Below are positions 55,635 to 63,608 of a stretch of 64,000 nt of DNA, one piece after another. The stretch spans positions 806,001 through 870,000 of the forward strand of contig NZ_CP102287.1 in the NCBI RefSeq assembly GCF_025151385.1, in the 5' to 3' direction. The notes beneath the pieces are model-generated. The model was not told where the DNA came from and ran no database searches. It was given only the letters and a program-made list of their open reading frames with translations. This stretch comes from Hoylesella buccalis ATCC 35310 (lineage in GTDB: Bacteria; Bacteroidota; Bacteroidia; Bacteroidales; Bacteroidaceae). Each line of letters opens with the position of its first letter. The first letter of the stretch is position 1. The position numbers and the translations under genes are program-made.

Positions 55635-56540
55635 TTATTTTGCTGACGCACGACTGTTTTTCTCTTTTTTCCAAAGATTCGGCCCAGGTTCCTCTCCTGA
55701 GTATACGGCCATGGGCGTTTTCTTTCCGATGCTCATGTGCGGTCGCTTGAGGTTGTAGAAATCAATCATTTGCGCTATTTCACGCTGGGCGTGATTGAAG
55801 TCTTGATACATCTGATGCTGATATATCCATTCCACTTTGAACGTGCCGTTTTGTCTTTCGGCCATGGCGTTGTCCGTTGGTTTGTAACATTCGGTCATGC
55901 TGACTCGGATGTGGTGACTCATAAGCGTGTCAATGTATTCGTTACAGGCATATTGCACGCCTCTGTCAGAGTGGTGTATGGTTCCGCAAAGGTTGTCTCC
56001 TCCGGCTTTTTGGATGGCCATGAGCAGTGCCTTCCGGGTGTTCTCCGCCTCCATGGTCTCTGACAGGCACCAGCCTATCACTGCGTGGGAATAGGCGTCC
56101 GTGACCAGATGCAGATACAGCACGTCATGGGCAATCCAGATATAGGTGATGTCCGCAACCCACAACTGGTTAACCTGATTCACCTCAAGGCCTTGTGCCA
56201 GATTCGAATATTTCTTGTAGAGATGGTTGGAGTTTGTCGTTCGCCGGCGTTTGGGCTTTTTCAACATCAGCCCATTACTGGAAAGCAGGCGGAGGAAGGC
56301 ATCCCTCCCATGGGTGATTTCCACTCCCAAGTCCTGCTTTAGCAGGTGATGTAATTTCACGCCTCCCAGTCCCGGGCAGTACTGGCGATAGTAGTCTACC
56401 ATGGAGAGGATCAGGCGCACGCGCTGTTGCTCGGAAACGACAGTCTTGCGCTTGTTGTAATACCATTGGCGTCGTTTGTCAAACAGACCACACAATTTTT
56501 CGATGGATACCTTGGAGTATTCATTGTGCAGCGCCGTCAC
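55635..56540 (-). CDS. IS3-family transposase OrfB
   Basis: Catalytic rve integrase domain, 301 residues. The DDE triad lies in WVADITYIW, HHSDRGVQYA and NAMAERQNGTFKVE. An HTH-like segment precedes it (YYRQYCPGLGGVKLHHLLK, HTH_21 type). It is read in the -1 frame relative to OrfA and starts at a GTG that overlaps the OrfA stop by four bases, so the active transposase is probably the OrfAB fusion. Confidence 0.9.
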   Translation of the reverse strand: MTALHNEYSKVSIEKLCGLFDKRRQWYYNKRKTVVSEQQRVRLILSMVDYYRQYCPGLGGVKLHHLLKQDLGVEITHGRDAFLRLLSSNGLMLKKPKRRRTTNSNHLYKKYSNLAQGLEVNQVNQLWVADITYIWIAHDVLYLHLVTDAYSHAVIGWCLSETMEAENTRKALLMAIQKAGGDNLCGTIHHSDRGVQYACNEYIDTLMSHHIRVSMTECYKPTDNAMAERQNGTFKVEWIYQHQMYQDFNHAQREIAQMIDFYNLKRPHMSIGKKTPMAVYSGEEPGPNLWKKEKNSRASAK

Positions 56541-56917
56541 TGTTTGACACCACCTTTTTTTAATATGGAAATGCCCTCCTCGGCTTCGGCGATGTCTATC
56601 AATTTCTTGTAAGCGTAATTGCGAAGACGCTCATATTCAAGAGCTTTCTCTAAATCAGCTATCCGCTTTTCTAAAGCGTCTTGAGCTGTGAATTCTACGT
56701 TGGGATGTGCCATTTTGTAAGTGTTGATTATTTCTTCCGGCAAAGATAAGCATTTTGAATCAACAGGCCACTTCTTCATCCACGCCAGCAGAAGGCCGTG
56801 CGAGAGCCCATACTTGCGAGCCACCGATAATTTAGAACCGCCGCCAGAAAAATATTCACTTAACACTTGCAGCTTGAACGCGTCACTAAATTCTCTTCTT
56901 TTGCTTGATTTCGTCAT
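56537..56917 (-). CDS. IS3-family transposase OrfA
   Basis: HTH protein of 126 residues (FSDAFKLQVLSEYFSGGGSK, then LSVARKYGLSHGLLLAWMKK), with a leucine-zipper-like coiled coil at about 82-100. Near the 3' end the minus strand has seven A followed by G (IleLeuLysLysGlyGly codons), a slippery run of the kind used for -1 frameshifting to make OrfAB. Confidence 0.9.
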   Translation of the reverse strand: MTKSSKRREFSDAFKLQVLSEYFSGGGSKLSVARKYGLSHGLLLAWMKKWPVDSKCLSLPEEIINTYKMAHPNVEFTAQDALEKRIADLEKALEYERLRNYAYKKLIDIAEAEEGISILKKGGVKQ

Positions 56918-57095
56918 GTCTTTTTACTTTTTTTTGAGTTTGATTATGTGTCAAGCTATTTCAGTATAAGACACTTTGATGGAGAATGCATCGAACATAG
57001 CGGTTGACCGACGTCACTTCAAAATTTGAAAAAATGCAGAATTCTGCACCTTTAAGGATACATTTTTAATTTTATAAAAAAAATAACTAAAAAGG

Positions 57096-57220
57096 TTTGG
57101 AGGATTCAAAAAAAACATTAACTTTGCAAGTGTTATCCTGAAAACAATCTTTTTACCTTAAAGGACTAATACCTATTGAAGATTTGAAGGCGATTATCTG
57201 TGAAGACCATTGCCTTTTTT
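57096..57220 (+). ncRNA. Candidate small RNA with its own promoter and terminator
   Basis: TTTG (57096-57099), exactly 19 bases, TAACTTTG (57119-57126) is a full promoter pointing right. About 60 bases after the predicted start (near 57133), AAGGCGAT (57187-57194) pairs with ATTGCCTT (57209-57216, one G-U pair), followed by a T-run. The unit of about 85 nt has no credible ORF. The next gene on the plus strand is beyond the window, so the transcript converges with the ABC permease gene, ending at its stop codon. The rest of the gap (56964-57095) holds nothing evident. Confidence 0.65.
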
Positions 57221-58413
57221 TATTTTTTGTATAAAGCAGAGATTCTGCGACGGATAATCAAACTGTTGATGAAAGACACAATCGCCAGGATAACAAATCC
57301 CAATAAACAAGTAGGAAGCATACTGGTTTTGTCAATGCTTGGAAGCATGGCATACAGTATTTCAATGTAATAATCCCGTACACAATACACGGCCAGAACG
57401 GCTATCAGCAAAACTGCGACGTTCAGCATGAGTGTGAGGAAGATGTATGGCTTTGACACTTGCAGCGGACGATAGCCTATCAGTAAGAGATTTTCAAGTT
57501 TATATGCATTCTTTTGTACGAGAAGATAAATGCTTAAGAGCAAGATATAAAAGCTCAAGAGGGATATGAACAAACCCACAACCATTACGATAGACACGAC
57601 TAACGATAAGAACGAGATGGCTTTCTCGTTGGCAAGATTGCTGTCTTCCACCTCATACGCATGACTTTCCAAGTATTTTGCAATGGCACCGTCACGCGTG
57701 TTTGACACGTCAGCGATTAATCTGTTGGGGTTGCTCGTCACGTTTGGTGCAAAGTGATGGTTGCTCCACGACATGAATGACATGGGAACGAGGATGGAGT
57801 TCAATTTACCAGAGAATCCAATGACTTTTCCTTCAAACACTTCATCTTGACCATTGCCATGAATGGCCAGCCGCACATTGAGCATTCCCACCACACCTTC
57901 AGAGATGCTCGGCAATGAGTGATTGCGCGCATAACCGAAATTATACATGGTGATGTATGACCTGGGCAGGATGATGGGCACCGTCTTGCTGCCTTCGTCA
58001 TAATGCCATTGGGCAAGCGGAACATCGACAAACGAATCTGGAATGCTCTCAAAAAAGAATTCGGAATCAAGCAATTTGGTTTCCTTGACGTACAACGTTA
58101 CGTTCACCTTATATTCTGCCGAGGTAAATGCGCCCAACTTTTTGACGAAAGGTTGCTGCTTCAACTCTTCAATCTCTGTCCCATTGAACGTATTATCTTC
58201 CCCACTGATGGTGGATGTCGTACCCGTTTTCTTACTGATGGTGAGGTAATCGGCCTTCATGAAGCTGTCATCGCTGTTGAACACAGGCATGACATCACGA
58301 TAAAACTGATATCCCAAAAGAATGACGATCATTCCAAACAGGTTTGCAAAGAAAAAACCTACAAACTGAGGAATGCTCACATGTTGCCTAAGAAGTTTCC
58401 AAACAAGCGTCAT
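57220..58413 (-). CDS. ABC transporter permease (FtsX/MacB-like)
   Basis: Membrane protein of 397 residues: one N-terminal helix (about 18-38), a large extracytoplasmic domain (about 45-270) and three C-terminal helices (about 272-300, 322-345, 365-390), the topology of the MacB/FtsX superfamily. Such permeases act by mechanotransmission in lipoprotein, peptide or antibiotic handling. The ATPase gene directly upstream overlaps it by 4 bases. No specific substrate can be inferred. Confidence 0.82.
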   Translation of the reverse strand: MTLVWKLLRQHVSIPQFVGFFFANLFGMIVILLGYQFYRDVMPVFNSDDSFMKADYLTISKKTGTTSTISGEDNTFNGTEIEELKQQPFVKKLGAFTSAEYKVNVTLYVKETKLLDSEFFFESIPDSFVDVPLAQWHYDEGSKTVPIILPRSYITMYNFGYARNHSLPSISEGVVGMLNVRLAIHGNGQDEVFEGKVIGFSGKLNSILVPMSFMSWSNHHFAPNVTSNPNRLIADVSNTRDGAIAKYLESHAYEVEDSNLANEKAISFLSLVVSIVMVVGLFISLLSFYILLLSIYLLVQKNAYKLENLLLIGYRPLQVSKPYIFLTLMLNVAVLLIAVLAVYCVRDYYIEILYAMLPSIDKTSMLPTCLLGFVILAIVSFINSLIIRRRISALYKK

Positions 58414-59054
58414 AGTCTTACAACCTTATCATATTTTAAACCCAGGTGTTTGCCGATACTCGTAACAATGACGCCGGCTCCTTGGCGAGTAGCCTCACAC
58501 AAGAGAACTTGTGCCATGGCGTTGGAGTTGTCATCATCGAGGTGACTGATGGGTTCGTCTGCCAACAAGAAATCAAAAGGCTGGACAAGCGAGCGTATCA
58601 ATGCCACGCGCTGTTGTTGTCCAAAGGACATCTGTCCTATCCTGACATTCACCTTGTCAGCAATGTCCAATTCATCAAACCAATCAAGAATTTGCGCTTT
58701 GGTCTTGAAATGCGTCATGTTGTTTTTCATCATAACGTTCTCAAGAGCGGTTAATTCGGGAAACAAACGCAACTCTTGAAAGAGATAACTGACATGCCGG
58801 GTGCGTATTTCTGCCCAGTCTTTGATTGTGAGTGCATTGATATTCTGCTCATCAAACAAGATTTTTCCATCGAAATCACGCCGATACCCTATCAAATAAC
58901 TGCAAAACGTACTCTTTCCTTTGCCAGAATTGGCTTCCAACAGATAATAATGTCCCTTGTGGAAGGTGATTTCTTCATTCCAAACATCTGACACTAATCC
59001 TTGCACATGTGAAAAGACATGCGGCAGAACCTTGTTCAACGTGATACTATCCAC
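58410..59054 (-). CDS. ABC transporter ATP-binding protein
   Basis: ATPase of 214 residues. Walker A is EANSGKGKSTF near residue 41, the ABC signature MSFGQQQRVAL near 145 (a slightly unusual SFGQQ in place of SGGQQ), and Walker B FLLADEPISHLD near 163. It pairs with the FtsX-like permease. The 3-base gap from the DUF4836 gene puts all three in one operon, so the lipoprotein may be a partner of the transporter. Confidence 0.9.
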   Translation of the reverse strand: MDSITLNKVLPHVFSHVQGLVSDVWNEEITFHKGHYYLLEANSGKGKSTFCSYLIGYRRDFDGKILFDEQNINALTIKDWAEIRTRHVSYLFQELRLFPELTALENVMMKNNMTHFKTKAQILDWFDELDIADKVNVRIGQMSFGQQQRVALIRSLVQPFDFLLADEPISHLDDDNSNAMAQVLLCEATRQGAGVIVTSIGKHLGLKYDKVVRL

Positions 59055-59057
59055 CTT

Positions 59058-60395
59058 TTATTTTAATTTATATACCATAGTGTTCACAGGTCCAAATACG
59101 GGCTTCAGCAAATCAACAAACACTTTCATCGTTTCATTACGCACATCGTTGAAATGAATCACCATGACCATTTTCTGTCCTTTTATTTGATTTTGCAGCT
59201 GCTCGGGCAGTGGCGTTTTCGCCCTACCAATTGAAGCCAACGCTTCTTGTTTGCTGCTGCCACTGAAGAACTGTTTGTCCTCACTCACTCCGAAACAGAA
59301 GTTAGTCTTGCCATCTGAATAGGAATAGATGTTCTTACCGACATCCGTCAATTTAGCACCTTGCGGCACTGACTGCTTCCAATAGGAGATGTCAGCCAGC
59401 CATTTTGTATGCGCAAGACGCGCAGCCATCGACAATTGAAGGGCTCCATCAGAGTAGTTTGGAACAATGATGCACATGTCACCATCGACACTGCGGATGA
59501 TGTTGTCCATGTCTATCGCCTGATTGATACCCGTCAGCAACACCTGAAGTCCCTTGTTCTGCTGCAAAATGGGCAAAAACTTCTGTCCATCTACGTTCAC
59601 GAACATGCCCAACAAGGCCTCGTTTGACATGGATTGCAGGTAAGCGTCGGTGATGGGACGATATACTTTGAACGACTTTTCAATCTCTTGATTGATGCGT
59701 TGGTTAAAAGAAAACGGTCTGCCTTCGATGGTCAGACATCGTTTTTGGATGCTCATTTCAGCAGCTATCAGCACTTGTGACCCATCTACACCCTTCGGAG
59801 CGCCTAACGTCATCGGTGCAACAAGCTGTTCGGGCAAGGCTTTCGCCTGTGCAACCATCGCCATGGGACTGTCAATTCCCTCCAATTTTTCAAATATAGG
59901 AGAAGCTATCACGCTGTTTTCCTCGTCTTGTTGCAGATATTTAGCCATCGTGCCTTTCATGACTTCCTGCGCAGTAAGTGGCAAAGGTCCCATGATTAAG
60001 AGCGACTGATCATTGTAACCGGCAATCCATGAGTCACTCACTTGTGCGAAATAGGCCTCACGATACTTCACGGGCTTGCGGTTCATCTTCACGAACATTT
60101 GCTCTAACTTCCCTTGGTCCTGCACTTTCGCACAGATACCTAAGTTCCCATCGGGCGATTCAAAAAGATAAATCTTGTGTGTCAAATCGATACCACTCTC
60201 ATCTAAATTCTTCATCCGGAGCAGTACTTTCAGTAACGTGGCGCTGTTAACCCCACTTATCTTGCTGACATCAAACGACACTAAAGCAGTGCTTGACTTC
60301 GGAATTGCTTGGCGATATTCACCATCTGAACAAGATGACAAAAAAGCAATGATGAGCAAGCATGCGGAAATGTAATATAGTTTGAATACTTTCAT
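59058..60395 (-). CDS. DUF4836 family lipoprotein
   Basis: Lipoprotein of 445 residues; the lipobox FLSSC puts the lipidated Cys at 22. The mature protein starts with SDGEYRQAIPKSSTALVSFD, the opening of DUF4836 proteins, which are widespread in Bacteroidales and of unknown function. It has no obvious catalytic motif and is rich in alternating hydrophobic strands. It may be the substrate-binding or envelope partner of the ABC pair that follows it; this is inferred from operon order only. Confidence 0.82.
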   Translation of the reverse strand: MKVFKLYYISACLLIIAFLSSCSDGEYRQAIPKSSTALVSFDVSKISGVNSATLLKVLLRMKNLDESGIDLTHKIYLFESPDGNLGICAKVQDQGKLEQMFVKMNRKPVKYREAYFAQVSDSWIAGYNDQSLLIMGPLPLTAQEVMKGTMAKYLQQDEENSVIASPIFEKLEGIDSPMAMVAQAKALPEQLVAPMTLGAPKGVDGSQVLIAAEMSIQKRCLTIEGRPFSFNQRINQEIEKSFKVYRPITDAYLQSMSNEALLGMFVNVDGQKFLPILQQNKGLQVLLTGINQAIDMDNIIRSVDGDMCIIVPNYSDGALQLSMAARLAHTKWLADISYWKQSVPQGAKLTDVGKNIYSYSDGKTNFCFGVSEDKQFFSGSSKQEALASIGRAKTPLPEQLQNQIKGQKMVMVIHFNDVRNETMKVFVDLLKPVFGPVNTMVYKLK

Positions 60396-60489
60396 ATTGA
60401 ACCTTACCTTTCTATTAATGAAACATCAGACTGTCAAGAAGGTGCCTTCCCTGGGCCTGTTATATGTTTCCAACCTTTTCTTTCATCGA

Positions 60490-61215
60490 CTATAAGACGC
60501 GTTTTACCACTTGTGACATCACAATTGATACCAGTCCTGCGGTTTCTGTCCTCAATCTGTTTTGCCCTAATGACACAGACGAAAACCCTTTTTCAAGGGC
60601 TTGATTCACTTCGTCGATTGAGAAATCACCTTCAGGGCCTACGAGTATGGTAACATCTTGTTGACCATTAGCTTGCTGTATCTCGTTAAGAAAATCCTTT
60701 CTGGCTATCTCCGTGTAACAATGGGCAATGTACAGGCCGCCCTCTCGCTGCTGATTAACGAAGTCTTGAAAGGGCATAATGGGATGAACTACGGGTTTCC
60801 AAGCCTTTCTACTCTGCTTCATTGCAGCGATAACAATCTTTTCTAAGCGGTCAATTCGTAGTTTTTTGCGCTCTGAGAAGCGACAGTCCAGAAACGTGAT
60901 TTCATCAAAGCCAACCTCAGTCATCTTCTCAATCATCCATTCCATCCTATCCATCATCTTGGTTGGTGCGATGGCCAAATGCACATGTCCCTTCCATGTT
61001 TTCTGCTGAGGCAACGCTTTCACGATGTCATACATACAATGCTTGGTTGCCGCGAGCGTGACGTTTGCCTGGTAGAACGTACCCATTCCATCCATTAAGA
61101 ATATTTCATCACCAGCTTTCAGTCGCAGAACGCTGACAGCATGCCGCGCCTCTTCTGGTGGTAATTCTGTAGCCTGGGCAGCATCAGGAACGTAAAAATA
61201 TCTGGCTTCTTTCAT
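60490..61215 (-). CDS. rsmE: 16S rRNA (uracil-1498-N3)-methyltransferase
   Basis: SPOUT-class methyltransferase of 241 residues from the ATG at 61215 (MKEARYFYVPDAA); another in-frame ATG lies at 61221. The N-terminal PUA-like domain has EEARHAVSVLRLKAGDEI. The SAM knot motifs are ILVGPEGDFSIDEV and LGQNRLRTETAGL near the C terminus. It methylates U1498 of 16S rRNA in the small subunit. It sits 9 bases after the bifunctional nuclease gene. Confidence 0.93.
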   Translation of the reverse strand: MKEARYFYVPDAAQATELPPEEARHAVSVLRLKAGDEIFLMDGMGTFYQANVTLAATKHCMYDIVKALPQQKTWKGHVHLAIAPTKMMDRMEWMIEKMTEVGFDEITFLDCRFSERKKLRIDRLEKIVIAAMKQSRKAWKPVVHPIMPFQDFVNQQREGGLYIAHCYTEIARKDFLNEIQQANGQQDVTILVGPEGDFSIDEVNQALEKGFSSVSLGQNRLRTETAGLVSIVMSQVVKRVL

Positions 61216-61224
61216 ATTCAAACA

Positions 61225-61776
61225 TCAAGCATCAAGCAAATTGCGTCGTTTCATCTCATCTCTTAATAAGGATGCTAATTCATAATGCTCATCTTCAATG
61301 GCCTTCTTCAATGCCTTTTTCAGCATTTCATCCGTCAAGGTGTTTACCGGAATGGACATACCCTGCGCATTGTGAACATACTTTACGCTCTGCTTTTTCA
61401 TCAACTTCTCATCAATGTATATTGGAATGTCGCTGAAATAGGCCAAAAGCATGGCATCACTGATGCGTATCAAGATTGGTTCAAGCGTTTCTACATTATA
61501 CAACACAGCCCTGTACTGCCCCTCTATCAGGTCGTTGATGAGAATCTCAAAGTGCAACGTAGTTTGCGAACGGATGACCTGCCACAACACTTCTGGCAGC
61601 ATCCTGTTCGTGATTGGGACCTTTTGTACACGAAGACTAAACTGATACAGCATGTTGCGGTCACATGGGATGGTAAGCTGACGCTGTTGTTGTTCATCCA
61701 CCAGGATGAGCAATCCCACATTGTCAGAACCCACAATCTCTGTTACGCTCTTGAAAATCAGCCGTACCTTGTTCAT
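61225..61776 (-). CDS. Bifunctional nuclease-domain protein (DUF151/BFN)
   Basis: Protein of 183 residues. The BFN domain covers about 1-135 (LLILVDEQQQRQLTIP, RISDAMLLAYFSDIPIY), and a UVR motif lies near the C terminus (EDEHYELASLLRDEMKRR), as in UvrB/UvrC and ClpC. This domain pair is typical of Bacteroidota BFN proteins. A nuclease role is assigned by homology to the plant BFN protein and has not been shown here. The start overlaps the permease stop by 4 bases. Confidence 0.85.
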   Translation of the reverse strand: MNKVRLIFKSVTEIVGSDNVGLLILVDEQQQRQLTIPCDRNMLYQFSLRVQKVPITNRMLPEVLWQVIRSQTTLHFEILINDLIEGQYRAVLYNVETLEPILIRISDAMLLAYFSDIPIYIDEKLMKKQSVKYVHNAQGMSIPVNTLTDEMLKKALKKAIEDEHYELASLLRDEMKRRNLLDA

Positions 61777-63020
61777 GCCTTCCCCATATTTTTCTTGGGT
61801 TTAAACAACAGAGCAAAGCTCACTCCCACTACCAAGGCATATCCAGCGAATGCATACCAGCAGGCCGACCAATTGGTAACGCCGTTGATGGTATGTGAGG
61901 TAACCACTGCCTGTGCAGCCAATGATCCAACCGTTGCACCGATGCCGTTGGTCATGAGCATGAACAAGCCTTGCGCACTGGAGCGAAGAGCGGGTTCGGT
62001 GGCTTTGTCCACATACAACGAGCCGCTGATGTTGAAGAAGTCAAAGGCTACGCCATAGATAATCATGGACAGCACAAACATCCACACGCGGTCACCCGGG
62101 TTACCCAATCCAAGCAAGGCAAACCGCAGCACCCATGCGAACATGGCAATCAACATCACGTTCTTGATGCCGTAACGCTTCATGAAGAAGGGTATCATCA
62201 AGATGCAAAGGGTCTCACTGACCTGTGACAAAGAATAAAGTATCACAGGATATTTCACCCCAAACGTGCCCGCATATTCAGGCAACGTCTTGAAACTTTC
62301 AATAAAAGGGGTTGCAAAACCATTGGTTATCTGCAAACTCACACCCAATAGCATGGAGAAGATAAAGAAGATGGCCATTCGTTTTTGTTTGAACAAGGAG
62401 AAGGCCTTCAGTCCAAAAGCTTCAACCAAACCAGTTGCATGCTGCCCCTTGGACGTAGGACAATGAGGCAACGTGAAGGTGTAAAGAAACAAGAGAATGC
62501 TCAAAACACCGCTGACCACAAACTGATTCTGATCGCTCTTAAAACCAAAGATATCTACAAACCACATGGAACAGATAAAGCCAATAGTTCCAAATGTACG
62601 AATGGGTGGGAAGTCCTTGATGGTATCCATCCCTGCTTGTGTCAAGGCATTGTAGGCTACCGAATTGCTCAATGCCAAAGTAGGCATGTAAAAAGCCACA
62701 CTAAATGAATAAAGAGTAAAGAGTATACCAAACTCAGCATTGCTTCCTTGGCTCATCCCATAGTAGGCTGCCGCAAACATAAACAAGCCAGCCAGCAGGT
62801 GACAGTAGCCTAAAAGGCGTTGAGCAGGCACCAAACGGTCAGCCACGATGCCCATCAATGCAGGCATGAAGATGGATACAACCCCTTGCATGGCAAAGAA
62901 TGCACCGATGTTGGAAGCCATTCCGATGTTGGTTAAATAGATTCCCATGCAAGTAAGATAGGAACCCCAAACGGCAAATTCAAGAAAATTCATTGCCGCC
63001 AAACGTACTTTTAAGTTCAT
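61773..63020 (-). CDS. MFS nucleoside permease (NupG/XapB type)
   Basis: Inner-membrane transporter of 415 residues with about 12 hydrophobic segments. N-terminal sequence LAAMNFLEFAVWGSYLTCMG is typical of the nucleoside:H+ symporter family (NHS, PF03825) in Bacteroidales. GDRVWMFVLSMIIYGVAFDF and the conserved ITNGFATPF region also fit. Substrate is probably nucleosides. It is the first gene of the leftward operon and is preceded by four 66-bp repeats that occupy the whole predicted leader. Confidence 0.87.
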   Translation of the reverse strand: MNLKVRLAAMNFLEFAVWGSYLTCMGIYLTNIGMASNIGAFFAMQGVVSIFMPALMGIVADRLVPAQRLLGYCHLLAGLFMFAAAYYGMSQGSNAEFGILFTLYSFSVAFYMPTLALSNSVAYNALTQAGMDTIKDFPPIRTFGTIGFICSMWFVDIFGFKSDQNQFVVSGVLSILLFLYTFTLPHCPTSKGQHATGLVEAFGLKAFSLFKQKRMAIFFIFSMLLGVSLQITNGFATPFIESFKTLPEYAGTFGVKYPVILYSLSQVSETLCILMIPFFMKRYGIKNVMLIAMFAWVLRFALLGLGNPGDRVWMFVLSMIIYGVAFDFFNISGSLYVDKATEPALRSSAQGLFMLMTNGIGATVGSLAAQAVVTSHTINGVTNWSACWYAFAGYALVVGVSFALLFKPKKNMGKA

Positions 63021-63040
63021 TTCATGTATTTTTTATGTCA

Positions 63041-63304
63041 TGCAAAGACAGTGCGAGCCGAGCGCAACCAAGCTTGTTTGGAGTTGCCGAGGCGATGCCT
63101 GTCTTATGCAAAGACAGCGCGAGCCGAGCGCAACCAAACCTGTTTGAAGTTGCCGAGGCGATGCCTGTCTTATGCAAAGACAGCGCGAGCCGAGCGTAAC
63201 CAAGCTGGCTTGAAGTTGCCGAGGCGATGCCTGTCTTATGCAAAGACAGCGCGAGCCGAGCGCAACCAAGCTTGTTTGGAGTTGCCGAGGCGATGCCTGT
63301 CTTA
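63041..63304 (-). repeat. Four tandem 66-bp repeats in the nucleoside permease leader
   Basis: Units begin at 63041, 63107, 63173 and 63239, each exactly 66 bp, and differ at only a few bases; the first and last share the AAGCTTGTTTGGAG segment. On the minus strand each unit begins AAGACAG and ends CTGTCTT, a 7-bp closing stem, and inside GCAA and CCAA pair with TTGGTTGC. A partial fifth unit (TGCAAAG) overlaps the promoter -7. All six frames read as 22-residue repeats but this follows from the period. Confidence 0.92.
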
Positions 63305-63306
63305 TG

Positions 63307-63337
63307 CAAAGGTACGCTAAATGTAAGAATGCGCAAA
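63307..63337 (-). promoter_or_regulatory. Promoter of the nucleoside permease operon
   Basis: On the minus strand: TTTG (63337-63334), exactly 19 bases, TACCTTTG (63314-63307). Predicted transcription start near 63300, so the mRNA would have a 280-nt leader made of the 66-bp repeats. In each repeat the -7 position reads TGTCTTTG, a near match. Confidence 0.75.
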
Positions 63338-63382
63338 ATAAAAAAAATCTTTTTTTTCGTGATGTCAAAATAGGAAGAAATC

Positions 63383-63536
63383 CTGGAATGCACACATTGA
63401 TTTTCAATAGCAATGACTTTGACATCCAAACTCAATAAGGTAAGCCTTCAATAGCAATGACTTTAACCTTCAAACTCAATGAGTTAAGACCTCAATAGCA
63501 ATGACTTTGACCGCCAAACTCAATGTTATTGAAATG
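63383..63536 (+). repeat. 22-nt-period intergenic array D (7 units)
   Basis: Units of exactly 22 nt from 63383 to 63536. From 63405 two types alternate: CAATAGCAATGACTTT (63405, 63449, 63493) and CAAACTCAATRWG or CAAACTCAATGTTATTG (63427, 63471, 63515), so the higher-order period is 44. Registered on the common frame they fit AARNKCAWTGNNWTTG-N5-C like arrays A to C. The flanks up to 63608 hold nothing else. Confidence 0.9.
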
Positions 63537-63608
63537 GCATAATATTATGATAATAAATGTGAATTAATCAGGAAAAAATAGGTATAGGCGTAAATTTAAA
63601 ACACCACC

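Larger units (their letters stand above)
55383..56963 (-). mobile_element. IS3-family (IS150-like) insertion sequence
   Basis: Contains overlapping orfA and orfB on the minus strand. Candidate terminal inverted repeats are TAAAATCGCTTGACA at 55383 and TGAAATAGCTTGACA (read on the minus strand) from 56963, differing at 2 of 15 positions. No clear target duplication. The 250 bases between the left end and orfB hold a hairpin (55545-55575) and two copies of CCTTGTTTTGGGC (55530 and 55607). Confidence 0.75.

Noticed and set aside
63022..63435. Leftward frame of 137 codons with 22-residue repeats over the 66-bp units
   Set aside because: The repeat length is a multiple of three, so several frames on both strands are open; the predicted transcription start lies inside it. 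I see no evidence of coding.
63041..63536. CRISPR array
   Set aside because: The 66-bp units are contiguous without unique spacers, the 22-nt units have no spacer-repeat structure, and no cas gene is in the window.
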